From: Thunnus maccoyii
Taxonomy: Eukaryota; Chordata; Actinopteri; Scombriformes; Scombridae
Direction of reading: 5' to 3'
Length of the DNA stretch: 64,000 nucleotides
Assembly: GCF_910596095.1 (NCBI RefSeq)
Contig: NC_056540.1
Location: forward strand, 29,298,001 to 29,362,000
How positions within the stretch are numbered: the stretch's first letter is position 1; the number at the start of each line of letters is the position of its first letter. Shown here piece by piece: positions 37,272 through 52,200 of this stretch. The notes beneath the pieces are model-generated. The model saw only the letters and a program-made list of their open reading frames with translations. It searched no databases and had not been told where the DNA came from. Made by a program: the position numbers and the translations under genes.

Positions 37272-40200
37272 GTCATTTGGTAGTTCAGGAGTTCAGGTAA
37301 GGGCGTTTTCCAGGGTGTGTGTGTGTGTAGGGTCATATTTTCAGATGTATAATATTGATGTGCAGGTGGATTATTGAATGTGTTTGTCTGGTTATTGGTT
37401 CTCTGGTTTTAAATGTTTGTGTCTAAAACCTGTAATTAACCTTCATGTTGTGTGTTTGTGTGTCTTTATGCATCGACGCCCGCCAAGCAGCCACACCTGT
37501 TTGAGCAGAGCGAGGATGTAGAGAGGGAAAAGACGCATGACGGTGGGGACGACGAGGCCCGACTGCTGCAGGTTCGATACGTTGCTTTTGTAGGCGCTCA
37601 CAAAGTCCACCACGGCGTTCATCAGGGCGTCCCGGGCGTCCGACAGGCTGGACGTTATCGACCTGTCGATGGCTAGATTATGAACACAGAGAAGATGGGA
37701 TGAAGAGGAGTTACACAGCAAATAGCAGCAAATAGTTCCTGTTAATGCATCACAGAAAAGGTTATATAGTACATGAAATATCCTGAGGAGGAAAAATATA
37801 GACCACAATCATATTATGCTGCTCCACTAATTCTCCCTGAGTATTTAAAGTTTTCAAAAAATGTGAAAAGCACATCTCAGCACAGAGCCTCTTCAGAGCG
37901 TTTGAAGTATACAGGTTCAAGTCATTATATACACACAAGAGCAGAGTTAATACACAGCTGAGAGTTGGACCCAATTATTTAGGAACCAATCACTTATCTT
38001 ATCTCATGGTTCTAGATACAGGGACCAATCACATGTATATACTTAAATCCCCATTTATACAATATGAAATTTCATTGATTCACTATTAAGACCATACACT
38101 AGATGGCAATAAAGGGACATATAGATTCCACACAGTCCTAATTTAAAAAGCATTTTAATCTGAAGTCATTGTTGACTCCACATACCACAGAATGTTAATG
38201 AAGAGCATGAACTGTGATTTGCTTCAGCATGTTTTGTAATTGCAGGATCCATATTGCCTGTATGGACTGCAGTTTTATGCTGCGATATTCACTGTTTAAG
38301 GGGTCATTTTGTTTGTCCAACGTATATTAGACCACAGGGGTATAATAACATGTAAATCACATGAGTCTACTTACACTTTATAAATTCACAGATAGGAACT
38401 TTTCCTTCCGGTGTGGAGGTGATTGAACAACTTAGTATTTGTTGTTTTGTCGCAGCAGGCACAGTTATCACATCTATACATGCCAGTTGTTGTCAGACAT
38501 GTGGTCTTGTTCTGAGTCATATTTTTGTACATGACAATGTTTTTAATATTTCATGTTTTAGGTGCTCTCCTGAACGAGAAAAGGGGATTTACAGAAGTCT
38601 CTCAAAGGTTGTTCTGCTTGTTGCAATGTGTCTTTAATTTGTGAAGCACAATGATTATATTCAGTAGAGAAACGAGCCCGGCTTGGATTCTCTGTTTTTT
38701 TGTGCACTGGACAGGAGATCAGAGCAAGAGGTGGTGTTGGCACATCGTATGGCTTTCTGAACAGAGTTGGAGACAAAACCTTTTTCCTTGAGCAGAGTAG
38801 CCATGATGGGTTTTTTTTTTTTTGGAGTGAAAGTTATAAAGATCTGAGCAGTTGCATCTGAGCCTCAAAAGTTTAAATCTAAATATAAAAGCAGTATTTA
38901 AAATGTTCCTGTAGTGCTTTGTTAAGACTACAGTGAAGCTTAAACTTTCACATGTGGACAAAAAAGTGAATATCTGGACAATATATTTGAAAAGTGAATG
39001 CTGAGAGACTGACCCATGTTGGCTAGCAGACAAGTGATGGCCTGGACATCAGCCCCAGCGTACACGTCACTCAGCTGGTTGACCACCGGCAGACACAGAG
39101 TGTGGACTCGGATACGTCTCTTTCCTACAGGGACAGATGAGAAGACAATTAAGAGATAGTGATGGGGCTGTTTGTTGGAGATTTGATACAAGATCAGAAG
39201 ACACACGAACACATAAAAAAGAACACAAAAACTAATATTTATCTCTGAAACTACTCTCTATCTCTCTAAATTCCTACCACGGGTTATCTAAGCGGATTAA
39301 AATGAGCCATAAAAGGTATTTGCAAACAGCGGCGTTAGAATTCAGCCAGCTGTGGGTCATGTGTGAGCATACAGACATTCTTAAAAATCTATTTTCATCC
39401 AAAGTGGTTAACTAAACACTGTGCTCCGCAGAAACACAGCTCCACATGTTCAAACCTTCAAATACAGTATTCTACTGCTGGCTCACGTTTAGCTCACATT
39501 CCCATCATGACAACTTAAATAAATACTCCACCAATGAAGCGCTGCAAAATTGACGCAGCAAAACCTCAGATATCGGCTATTTTATTCCAAGCATTCTTCT
39601 TACATTACCCACAATGCAACTCAAGAGAGATTTGGTTGTGTTATGCTAGTGAGAGCTAATGTAACTCCACATCTCCAGATTATCAGATTCCCTCTGGAGC
39701 CACAAAAGGTTTTATAAAAGTTCCTTCACATATGCAGAATTACTCCCCAACACATGTAAACAGACTCTGATGTGTCAAATCAGTGTGAGTTACTCTTTAA
39801 GTGTGTGTGTGAGATCGAGCACCTTTACTGGAGGTGTAAAGCAGAGCGGCCTGGAAGCAGGCCAGAGACGAGTCTGCCAGAGAGTCTTCGATCGACATCT
39901 GGACAGCGAAGGCGGAGTCTGGATTCACATTGGCCAGGGACAGCAGGTCAGTGGAGCGCACGAAGAAGTTACCGTGGAATGTATGGATGGATAAACCTGA
40001 GAGGGAAGCAGAAGACGAGAGCAGGGACGTGAGTAACGTTTGAAATATGTTCATCAGACAAGTGAAGATAACGTTAAAGTAACAGAGACACGCAGAGATT
40101 AAACTGAGTTCTTAAAGGACACAGGAGTTAACACTTTTTTTAGTTGGAAAGTGTGTGTGTGTGTGTGAGTGTGTGTGTGACCTGTTACCTTTAGTGCATC

Positions 40201-43200
40201 GTATCCTCATGACCGCCTCGAAGCCGATCTTCCTGGTGAGGTAGCGCTCCAGATCCTTCTGGAACTTCTCCAGCTGGGCCGGATTGTGGATATAATGAAA
40301 GGAAGGGTAGTAAAAGATGCTGCCTGCTGAATATTTGGAAATACATGCTGGAGAAAAGGAGGAGAAGGAGAAAAGACATTTACATTTCAGTTTATTATTC
40401 TTAGAGGATTTAAAACAAACATCTACTTGGACAAGATGACAGGACTCCTCAGGCAATTCTTAGAATAATGTTGGCATCATTCGGTCATAAGATTTGAGAA
40501 AACTAGTCATGGACTTCAATAATTTCATGTATACCAAACTTAACGGTATCCAGTAGTGTTTTACACTGTATTTCACTCTGAATCAAAGTGTTGAAACAAC
40601 AGACTAACAGTGTGACCTGCAGCCCGAACGTGGCTAAACAGGAGCGATAAAGACGGAGAGTGAGAGTGTTGTTCTTACCTAGCGAGGCGAGGTCAGTGTA
40701 TTGGGAGCTGAGCAGGAAAAGATCCACTCCAATCTGTTGTCCTGAGCAGTCCAGTGCGAATTTCTTATAGAAGTCTGTGGCGGGGCCGAGGTGCTGCACT
40801 CCCTGCAAATACACAGACACGTTGTTGTTAATGTGTTCTGAGCGTCACAAAAACACTCAAGCAAAAGCGCAACATTTTGGGATATATGTCTATCTATTTT
40901 CTTGTCAGGAGAATATTGATACCACTCTCAAATCATCTGTGAATATGAAGCTACTGCCAGTAGCCAGTTAGCTTAGCTTAGCTTAGCATAAAGAGTGGAA
41001 ACAGGGAGAGACAGCTAGTCTGGCTCTGTCTGAAGGTCACAGTATCTATCCATCCATCTGTCTACCAGCATCTCTAAAGTTAAGTAATAAACATAAAGTA
41101 TTTCATTTTTTTTTAATCCATACAAATACAGAGTGTAAAAATTGAAAAAATGACGTATGATCTGTTCTGGATTTGTGAAGAGTACATTTTCTTAATTTAC
41201 TTTTTTCCAGCCTCACAATCGTCCTGAAAGAAACAGAAACCGAAGAACAGAAAATCATTTTTCCCTCTTCACATTTTCATAGTCAGAAAAAAAAAAGACA
41301 GCACATCTGTTCATGGTTCATTTAGTTCACGACGTTTGGAAAGCATCGCTGTAATTTCTTGGCAGTTCCTTTTAGATCAAAAAATAGAAGGCAGATGATG
41401 AACATCAATAAATCACAGTCGTGAAATGACAAAAAGCAGACTTTTAACTCAGCATCCTGCGCAGAGGTTCTGTCTCTAAAGTGAAACGTGTAATCCAGTT
41501 ATGATGTTGTGGCTGGTAATAAAAGTGAGTTGTGGCAGAAATATAAATATAACAGCATTGACAATGCCAAGAGGAAAAAGAAGAGATCCAGCACAGCGGG
41601 GGGTGTGGAAGAGTCATTTCTTCTGCTGTGTTTCATCAGTCATATGGTTTAGTTTGAAATAAAACGGTAAAATGGAAAAAGAAAAAAAAAAAAAAAGCAG
41701 TTAAAAGTTTTACTTCCACCTTTGGATTCTCCAACATTCACTTATCAAAACTGATATAAAGATGTATTTACATGCTTGGCGACGGAGGGACAAAAAAAAA
41801 ATCTTTCAATAACCTTTTACTGCCTTATTTAACTCTATTTATTCATTATTTTACCTAAAAAATCATAAAAAATAATTATGAGTCTGGGTTTGTTTAACCA
41901 GCTGGTCTTAATTTGAGATGTTTCATCTATATAAACACAGTGTCAGAAGGAATTTCATTACAATAATGATACATCATTATTGTTTAGTTTTTAAAATGCC
42001 AAAAATTTGTGAAAAATATCACAATTTCCCAGAGCGCAAGCTGATATTTTCAAATTGCTTGTTTTGTCTGGCCAACAGTCTGAAGCCCAATTATACTGGA
42101 GTTCAGAAAAATCTGCAAATATTCACATCTGGAGACAAAATATCCAGTTGACTTTTTTTTTTTAGCATTTTTGCTTTTAAAAAATGACTTCCTGTTGTGG
42201 TCATGGAAGATTAATCAACCTCTAAAAATATCATCTAGTTCATGAAAGCTTTCACATCTTTAGTTCCTGACATTTGTTTATCTTACATCTGCCAGACAGG
42301 AAATGATGCAGTTTATTTCATCTGTTTGTTTGAAGCAGAACACTGAATATAGTGTATATAGACTATAGTGAAGAGCTGCTGATAGACCGTACCCACCAAA
42401 AAGCCCTTCGTCCGTACCTTAGTGCTGGAGCGCTGGCTGGGGTCTTCCCTCGACTGCAGCAGACCAGCACCCAGGGTGGGCAGCTGGGTCTGGAACACTG
42501 TGATGCGCCCCCCGGTGGGCGACATGAGCTTGAAGGCGGCCTGTAGCGCCGGGCCGAGGGCGCTGTGGGTCTCCCTGCTCTGGCTGAACATGGCGGGAAG
42601 GGAGTTCAGCAGGTCCTGCACCAGCTAGACGAGGGAGGAGGAAGGGGAAAAATAAAGAAGAGGAAGGAAGAATGTGATAAAGAGTGGAGAGGGAGGAGAG
42701 ACAGGTGCGTGAAACACGAGGGAAGCGGCGGGAAGAGAAGAGAAGACGAGTGGATGAAAGATATTGAGATGGGAAATGTAGGACAGAAAGGAGAAAGGAT
42801 GGATAAGAGCAGGGGGGAGGAAGGATAAAAAAGGGAATAATAAGAAAGGAACAAAGAGAAAGAAATGGTAGAGAAACAAACTTTGTACATACATAGATAC
42901 AAATGCAACACATTTATTTTATCTACCTCTCTGCTCTCCTTTAAGTTCACCATCAAACTGTCATGAGATGGTATGAAGACATCTACAAAAGAGAAAAAAA
43001 ACAACATAAAAAATCAAGCAGAAAGGTTTTTCCACAAGACATTCAGAATATCTAATAATAGGAAAAATGAGTCCAAGTAATAACTGCTACCTCCGGCTAG
43101 TAGAACATTTGACTGGATGTAATTTAATTCATTTTAAACTTCAGGCAGCGATTTAAAATTCCAGGAGAGCAATTTATCCTTTCTCAGCAATAAAAACATC

Positions 43201-46200
43201 CATCCTTTCTTTATAGTCAATTTAAGTAATTTTATCAATTTGACCAAGATCTAATTACAAAACCACAATTATTTTTTTTGTTTTTTTTATTCTTCCTGAC
43301 ATTTTACAGAGTGCCCTTAAAGAAAAACATCACTGCTGTGTGCTACAACTGAGATGTGATTGTATTTAACCATTTTCAGGACAACTCCTACCACAGATAT
43401 GAAGTTACCATCCACCAAACACCAATTCACAGTGAAATATGACTGTAAATGTCTGCAAGTGACAATTTAAGGCGACAACATGTATAGGAATTTGTTAAAT
43501 GAGTGTCATTGCTTACTGGCCATTTAAAAAAGGCTCTTATTGGTTTGGAACATTCTCTCCTCCTTTGGCAAACGTCCCAAAAAGATCATTTTGGACACTG
43601 CTGCTACTTTTGGGGGTTAAAAAAAAGTGACTTAATCTTTCCTGACAGTATGAAATCTAAATGTCCCGTGTGTAGACGTACCGTCGATGTCTGACACCAC
43701 CAGCATCTGCGGCTGGGACAGTCCCTCTTGTAGGTTGTAGAAGTGGATTGTGTTGTCAAAGGTGAGGAAACCCACCCTGGTGCGCGTATCCCCGGGCAAC
43801 CTGTAGCACATAACAAGCTTTTATCAGCTCTGGATTTAGAAGCAAAACCACCATAAAAAAATATATATTCAGGAGAAATGGTTGTGACAGTTGTTATTAA
43901 CCAACTGCTTATTTTTCATCTCCTCCTTGATCTGTTTTATGGAGACAGTCTGAAGGAGTTCTCCAGACGTATTTATTGTTTACTGATAATCAACAGCACT
44001 CACTTATCCAGGTTATCCAGAAGTGATTCGCAGAAGTACTTCAGGTAGCCGCCTTCCACAGCGTTGTGAGACACATCAAGCACAAACAAGTAGACTGCCG
44101 GCTGAGGGGGCCGCAACTGAACACACAATAAGTAGAGCAAACACACATGATTAGTGAGGATGTAATTCAGTTGATACTGATTAAATGTCAAACTGACTAA
44201 AGTCTGTTTTGGTTAACTTCCTATTTTTAATTTGGTTAAGTGTCCCTTCACATCTACTCTCTTTTCTCTGTTAAATTTACATGTTGTGGTGCAAAGACAA
44301 GACTGCCATCTAGTGGACTGACAATCGCACTACATGATTATTCACAACTGCACAATAAACTTTAATAAAAATGTTCACATTTCTACAAGATGAGCCAAAA
44401 GTTAACGGTCAGGAGAAACAGCTCACCATGTAGTCTGAGGAGGCGATGAACTCCACAGTGGAGTTTTGAACCTCCGGTCTCTTGTGGGGCTCGCCGTATG
44501 ACCTGGTGACCGGGTTGTACATAAACTCATCTGGTACTGAATGAGACAGAAAAAAACAGTACGTGTAACATCTGCAAAATTTCTTGAAACAAAAATGAAA
44601 GAACAACAGTAAATAAAGGACTTTAAAGACATAACAAGACAGAAGAAGAAAGTCAAGAATATTCCTCTCTGTCCAAGAATTACATCTAAATGGACACGTA
44701 CCATCGTTGACCCGGTAACAGAGGTTGCACTTCCACCTGCGCTGGTCCAGGAAGGTCACAAATGGGTTGATGTAGGTGCGACAGGAGCGACAGCGCACTA
44801 TTGTGTTCGATGTGATCACCGGTAACTGCTGCAGAGAGGGAGAGAGAAGGGTCAGAGACAAACTGGGCATCAACTGATAACAAGTACAAAACGTGCCTTG
44901 TGAGAAAAACATTTTACATCATATTGTTCTCTTTGAGTTTTTGTCTCCCACGTCCTTTTCAACAACCATGACCTTTTCAAAACATTCTTCCATTCACGCC
45001 TCAGAAGACGAGTGAAGGGAGCTTTGTTTCGCTTTCATAGTGAATGTGGTTGAACAAATCTTTGCCACTATGGTCTTTATTTGACCTACTTCTCTGTGTT
45101 TCTATAAATGTCTTCTCAAGGACTTCTTCAGATGGTGTATCACGTTCGCTTGCTCCACTTTTTCCTTCAATTATAGGCTATTTATTCTTTGGTACATCTT
45201 ATAGCCACACTGTGTGTTTTGGACAAATTTACCAAACACCAGTCACCAGTCTCCATTGCTGTGGATGTTCAGATACCACCCTGATCCAAGAAAAACAAAG
45301 TGGGTTTCACATAGATGCTCATAAGGCTAGCTTCCCATCACTCTCTTTCAAAATTAATCAACATGAGATGATGGAAGTGGAGGACAGCAGCACGATGCAG
45401 AGTGACTGTGATTCCTACTCCAAGCTCTGACACTCTCAGCTCCGGTGTTAAATGCAGTAAAGTCGGCTTAACCCCTGTTTAAACAGACCAACCAGCGTCT
45501 CTACCGTCTCCTCCTCTACCGTCTGGCAGCAGAACTAATACCAGGACACAAGCTTTTCATTTCTCTGACGTTTTCACATCACAAACGGTGAACAACAGCA
45601 TTAAAACACAAAACATGCAACTCATGTAGCTGTTACATCAGTTTAGTGTGGGGCTGCTGCTCTGCAGGTGCGCTTGATTTGACTATAACTGCGGTTACCA
45701 CGTGGAGATAAGCCTCCTGAATTTGCACCCAGAATGCTGTAAAAACTTTCATCTACGATTTCCACCGCAGCCTCCGTGATCATCGACCGGGAAAGAGGCA
45801 GAAAAAAGGCGCTTAGAGGCGTGATGGAGAGCACACAGCTAAAGCACCCTGAATAACCATCACTCTGACAAAACACTCAATGCAGAGTGAAAAACAAGAG
45901 ACACAGAGTGAAACAGATGAAAGAGCAGAAGGAGTTAACAGATAATAAAAACAATTAGAATAAAAATAAGTTCTCTTTCAAATCAAACATCCCAAGCTAC
46001 GAGTGGAAAGTATTGCTCTTGCACACTGCATACATAACCTTTTTATTTCTACTCAAAACATAGTTTAATGATGTCATGTGTTATGCTACTTCAGTACTAT
46101 GTGTATAACAGACAACATCGGCTATGCACATATATGTCCTTATGCTTGTATACATACGTCTGTCTTTGTGAAGCACTTTGGTGCAGAATAAAATTAATAA

Positions 46201-49200
46201 AATGAACTTGAAGTACACTTTACCAGCAGATATTACTGGGACCACTACAGAATAATTATTAGTAGTGTAAAATTGGCAAAAGGTGTAGAGTGAACCACAT
46301 GGTGACTGTGAAACCTCTATCCACGGAGCACAGTCATCATCTACTACAATCAGTAGCACCTGGGCACCGACAACTGTTGCGTAATCTGAATACGTCCCAT
46401 GAGTGCACTGAAGGCTGTCAGCGGCCAACAGTAGAAGTCTGTGGATGCATTTGGCAGATCCAAGGCTGTGAATTTGTTTTACTGAATTGATATCCATCAT
46501 ATTTTGTTCAGAGTCCCTTACAAATGGCTTTAAAATATAAAAACAGGAAGAGCCAAACAACGTCTATCAACCTGCCGTCGTTGCTTGTTACCCTGCTTCA
46601 GACCTGATATCAATGCATCCCTGTTCTTCATCAGTTCAGACCCTCTGACGCCACATCGACTGACACCTCTATAAATACACTCACCTATCTTCCTGCACCT
46701 CATCATCATTCTCCTCCTGCTTGTTCCGCCGTCACAAAGCAAACTGTCTACAACAGACTAATTAGCACACAAACACTACTATGCTTCACATAATACCATA
46801 CTCTTCCTCCAGCGTTCAGTAATAAGCTACAACTTTTAATATAACCAAATGTTTCTCCATTGTTAACTAGTGTCATATCAGCCTAGATTAATTTCCTCAC
46901 AACCTTTGTGTTTTCTGTCCTCATCAACTGTAAAAGGTGTCCAACTTTGGTGGAAAAAAAAAATTCTGCAGAGAAGTGATGTGTTTTAAAGAGTAAATCC
47001 CAGTGGTTTCATTAGAAGAAGTGCAACGGTTCAACACATAAAAACACTTGCATGAGTGTCTTTTATTACAGTATGTTTGGCCAGAAGTAATGACGGTCTT
47101 TGCCAAAGTTGTGCAGGATTTTCCTTTCTTGATTTTTGGTGACATCCTCAGAATAACTAGCAAAACTTAATGCAACTGCTTTAAGTAACAGCAACAACAG
47201 GAGTAGTATCCTAAGATTTGATAAAATAATGTAAAGGTTTTAAGGCTTTTTCAACCAGACAAATTCTTAGTAAATCAGTTCTCACAAACTCTACTTGAGG
47301 CAAGAAAACAGTCATCACTATCAAAAAGACGTCACACAGCAAATCATCTAATGAGTCAGGTGATTTCCTGGGGGGAAACCCTACGATGTGTTGAGTTTTT
47401 AGGGGCTTTAGGGGTCAGATCGTACCTGTAGGTCTCTGAAGGGGTGGAGGAGGAGGCCCAGGGGGAGCCTGGCCTTGTTGAGCAGAGCCTGAGTTTGAGG
47501 GATGCTGGTCAGGGTACACCTGAACGTCCTGTTCAGCACAGAAACATGGGGGAGTGAGTTAGATAACACATCCACAGATAAGACTAACAGAGAGATGCAA
47601 CATGTGTGAGAATTTGCTTTATTATTCTAAAGTGAATTGGTTTTATTTTTCTGTTTATAACATGCTGGTTATTCTTTTTTTTTTTTTTCATACTGACCAC
47701 ATTCATTTCCTTCTTCAAGTTCCCACGTTTTTTTTATATTTTGTTGTGTGTTACAGTTCATGATGTCTATTTTTATTTCTATCTCATGTTATTTACTAGC
47801 TACTTTGGTAGATAACCTCCCATTATTTGGTGGTAAAAGAGTTAAATTAAATACTCAGTTCTGAGAGAACAGTGACTGTAGGCTAAGCTAAAAATAAAAA
47901 GAAAACTCTACTATCTTCTTACTGCGGACTGCAGTTGACCTTCTTCAGGTCGGAGCTGAGATTGGGTTCAGGAGCCTCCAGGGGCCTGGGAGGCAGCAGG
48001 TTTCTCTCCTGCAGTAGGTTGATTGGCCTCAGGGCCTCCACCTCCAGCTCTGGTACCCCACTCAGCCCCCCCAGAGCTGCAGACAGCTGGGACAGGTTCG
48101 GGAACGGCTGAAGAGAAGAAAGAGACCAAGAAATTATGAGCTTTGTCGTCCTGAATGACTAGAGGGAATATCTGAGGGTGGGATATCGAAGCATTTATTG
48201 CCAAAATGCAATAAAAGGTCAGTGTTGCAACAGTTTTTGACAGTTTAGATAGTTTAGAACTTCATATACCAACTTTATCAACAAGTGATCAGTACAGGTT
48301 AGATTTGTCTGAGCTGAAACAAACTGCAGTAACACTGCAGACTGAATGATTGGAAACAAAGGCCTGATTGGTGGTATGACTTTAAAAATAATGAGATCAA
48401 AATGTTTAGTGTGTATTTATTAGGAGGAATTTCATTGTCAATTATCGATTTATCTGCAGATTCCTTTCTCGATTCATGCATTGGTAAAATTGTCAGAAAA
48501 CAGTGAAAAATTCACTTCACAATTTCCCAGAGATCAACAGTCTGAAACCCAAACATATTCAATTTACTATCATAGAAGTCTAAAAAAACAGTTAAAATTA
48601 AGTATTTCTGCTTAAAAATGTAAATCAATTCACTTACCAAAATTGTTGCTGAATAATTTTCTGTATATCGACCAACTGATTAATCGACTAACAGTTTCAG
48701 CTCCAGAATCTATTATGGTCACTAATTAAACTGTTGACAGTGATGCTTAAGATGACCCTCATCTCTCAGACTCTGACACAACCTCATAATGTTAAGTCCA
48801 GCGCTCAAAGGCTCTGATTGGTGTCATTGTTCCTCCAACTGCACAAACAGCCATTCACAAGAGAGACTTCTGGCTGACCCGACAAAATGAAGATGTGGCG
48901 ATTCAGAGGTCTGGATTCAGACTCCCGGTTAAATAAGCGAATCCACAAGATGAAACATCAAACAACACTGTTTAATTCAAGCTGTGAACTAACCTGGGAG
49001 TACTGCTGGTAGCCTGACTGGCCGTACAGATCGCGGGAGGGGGAGGCGTCCGTGTGGGAGGCGAGTCCCTGCCGATAGGCTGGCTGCATGCTGGGGTAAC
49101 CATAGCTACCGTAGGGCGTGGCCTGGTTGCTCATATTGTTGGAAGGTGGCATTGAATCTGAGCAAGAGAGAGAGAGTTCAGTATTCAAGTAATATGATGT

Positions 49201-52200
49201 ATATATGGAGAACACAAGTGGTTTTTATTGTGTTAACATGATAACAAAATTAAAAGAATAGACAAGGTTTTAAAATGTGATATTTGTGAGTGTGTCTATA
49301 ATTTGGATGGACAGTATGTTTCAGATGGAGATGTACCCGGATAACTGCCCCCTTCCAGGGAATCGTAGCTGTTGGGCACCGGAGAGGCACTGCCAGTAGT
49401 GGAAGAGGAAGTGTCACCACCTGAGAGATGGACAGAAAGAGTGAAACAAAACTGAAGTAAAGAGATAAAAGATTGGTTAGGAGGACTAGAAGAAGTTAAT
49501 ATAGAGACACAGATACCCGTGGGAATAACAAAAAAAAACGCAAAATGGTGAAAAATATAAAACCCGTAAAAGACCATCAGATACATTGAGAGATAAAATG
49601 GGAGGATAAAACAAAAGGAGGGAAGGAGTGAGTGAACGAAGGATGCCTGCTGAAAATGAAGTCAACCAGGAGGAAAGAGGGAAGGAGATAAAAATGAAAG
49701 TATGGAGGGAAAAGTGGGAGGGAACAACAGACAAAACATTTCAGAGAATGGAAAGCAGCTTTTTTGTTTGTTTGTTTGGCTATGAAGTGTGCTGAGCTTG
49801 GCCTCCCTCAGGCCTCAGAGAAAATAAGAGAGGAAATAGAGTGAATACTGGAAATGCTGGAAAACATGATGAAAGGATGCACTTAGGCTCGGAGCTAACA
49901 TATGCATGGCGAGGAACACAAGCCTCTGAGGATGGAAAATACGGAGGAAAATAAAGAGAGTCATCATCATTCTCTCTCTCTCCAACACTCATCTACAGTC
50001 CTTGATTCACCATTTCTTACTTGGCTCTTTCTGACTCTACCACAGTTCTTCATCTGCATTCAAACATTCTCCCCCTCTTCAGCACACACACACACACACA
50101 CTTACACTTAATCTGCCTATCTACCATGTTTACTCTCTAATGCATACTTCATAATGTTTTCTAAACTAAGGATTTTAAAAGGGAGTAAGACTTAAGTCTA
50201 CAGCTATGTTAGTGGCATTATGGGGCTTTGAGCTAACGCTAACGGCAGCATGGCACCATGCTGATATGCTAACGTATAGCAGATAATACAGTCACCATCT
50301 TAACTGATCGTGTTAGCATTTGTAACATTTGTTAATTAGCTCCAAACACAAAGTGCAGCTGAATCTGATGTGAATATTATTAGTTTTTCCAGGTATTTGG
50401 TCATAAACCAAAGTATTGACCAAATTTGACCTGATGATGGCGCTAGATGAGAAGTTAAGGGATCGCTAAAGTCAGAGGGATTGACCGCCCGGGGACTGTG
50501 AAAGTCTGTAGAAGATTTCATGGCATCCATTTATATTTCAGTCTGGAAAGTGGTAGAACGACCGACCACCATCCCTAGAACCACTCTGTTAGCATGGCTA
50601 AAATAATCTCTTCCCTGGGATTATTTAACGTATTCCAGGAGTTAAAGGTGTCCTGTGAGGTTTTTGACCACTAGAAGCACAATAGAGCAATGTTCTTATG
50701 ACCGGGCACCGTTGTCTGTCTAACCATCAGTCTAACACAACAACAATGATGCTCTGACGTGTGCAGGATCATGAAGGTGACAACACACTTTGCTGCTGAC
50801 AGTTTCATGCTGTTTCACTGATGGACAGTTGGTCAACAAATACAAAAGGCAACATGGAAAAAAAAAACGCTAGTCAACATAACATGGATATAAACGATGC
50901 AGGTTTCATAAGAAAACTCCACAGTGCATCATAAACTTGTGATAGAGTTACAGGATAGGTTCACAATTTTAACAAGTGTGTCATAAAACAAGTCAAGTGT
51001 CCATATGACCAGTCAAATAGTTTTTCCTCGCTGTAATCATTCCCCTTGTTCATACTGGCTATTAAAAGATCCCTTCCCAATGTGCTTTCAATGTAAGTGA
51101 TGGAGGCCAAAATCCACAGTGTGTCCACACAGTCATTTAAAGGTTGATGTGAAGCTTATGAGTCTTCAGCAGTCTGAGTTAGTCATATCAAGTGGATATC
51201 TGACACATTTACAGTCTTTTATAGCATCTAATTCCCTCTTTGTGTTTCCTCAGACAGTGTTTCCCTGTTGAGTGGTAGTATAGTAACAAAAAGAGGGACT
51301 TTGGCACTAAAAAGAACTGCAACGTTGAAAGATATCTACTTGATTTGACTCATTTATACTCTGAAGCTTCATATTAGCTTCAGATTAAACTTTTAAATAC
51401 ATTTTTGCTCAGAAGGAGGCTTGTGGATTTTTGCCCCATCACTTACATTTCAAGTACATTATGAAGGGATCTTCTAATGGTCAGTATGAACAGAAGGAGT
51501 GATTATGACAAGAAGAAATTTCAATATTCATTTTGGGCACCTGACAAACTTAAAACATTTCTGAAGCAGTCCTTTCATCTTTTTACCTTCCTCATTGATT
51601 TGACCTTTAGATATTTCCTACTTGTCCCTAAATTATATACAACAAACCCAAAAGAAAGTGACAAAAACTTGATGGTGTGTCTAACTGGTGCACCAGCAGC
51701 TCTTATTTCAAACTAAAGTCTTAACAGGGCATCATGGTGGCCAATTTGCCTAAGATGCATACCATGCAACCACAACATCCCCGGTTGGTATGTTATCTCA
51801 CTGTCTGTCTGTGCTCAGATTTCCTGTTTGGTTCTCTACTGTACTCACACACAACCGCCAAAAAAAAAAAAGGAAACTTTACCAAAAAAGTCTTTTAGCT
51901 GCACTGAATTACAGTCTACTGCAGCCACTGCCTTTATGTCAAATATTGAATACGTTTTTTTACAAAAGGATTACAACTGTTAGAATATCTGAATGAATCC
52001 ATTAATCCATGCGGGCCAAATGGAGGGATCAACAACAGCAAACCAAGACACGACAGGCCTACTGCAGAGAGCTCATTGGACAGGACGGGATCCAATTATC
52101 TCCCACTAAACTGGACCAGTGGACTACTGGATTATCTGCTCTAGAAGAGGAGGATACTAGGAAAGCTAAGCCTTATTTCTTCCTTCTCCATGATTCTTCA

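Larger units (their letters stand above)
36349..37496 (-). other. sec24b: sec24b intron 19
   Basis: 1.1 kb. It contains an AT-rich inverted-repeat element (36712-37037) and a (GT)n tract (37230-37267). No exon seen. Confidence 0.85.
40803..42417 (-). other. sec24b: sec24b intron 14
   Basis: 1.6 kb. It contains a dispersed repeat at about 40863-41170 and a weak copy of the AT-rich inverted-repeat family at about 41960-42240. No exon seen. Confidence 0.85.

Noticed and set aside
42419..43007. 164- and 133-codon minus-strand ORFs near sec24b exons 13-14
   Set aside because: Wrong-frame or intron-reading shadows of exons 13 and 14 through a pyrimidine-rich intron.
45044..45430. 128-codon plus-strand ORF in sec24b intron 8
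   Set aside because: No motif, no splice signals, and antisense inside a well-defined gene; composition looks like translated noncoding DNA.
46081..46560. 159-codon minus-strand ORF in sec24b intron 8
   Set aside because: Not needed for any exon phase in sec24b, no recognisable domain, and it starts and ends in AT-rich noncoding sequence.
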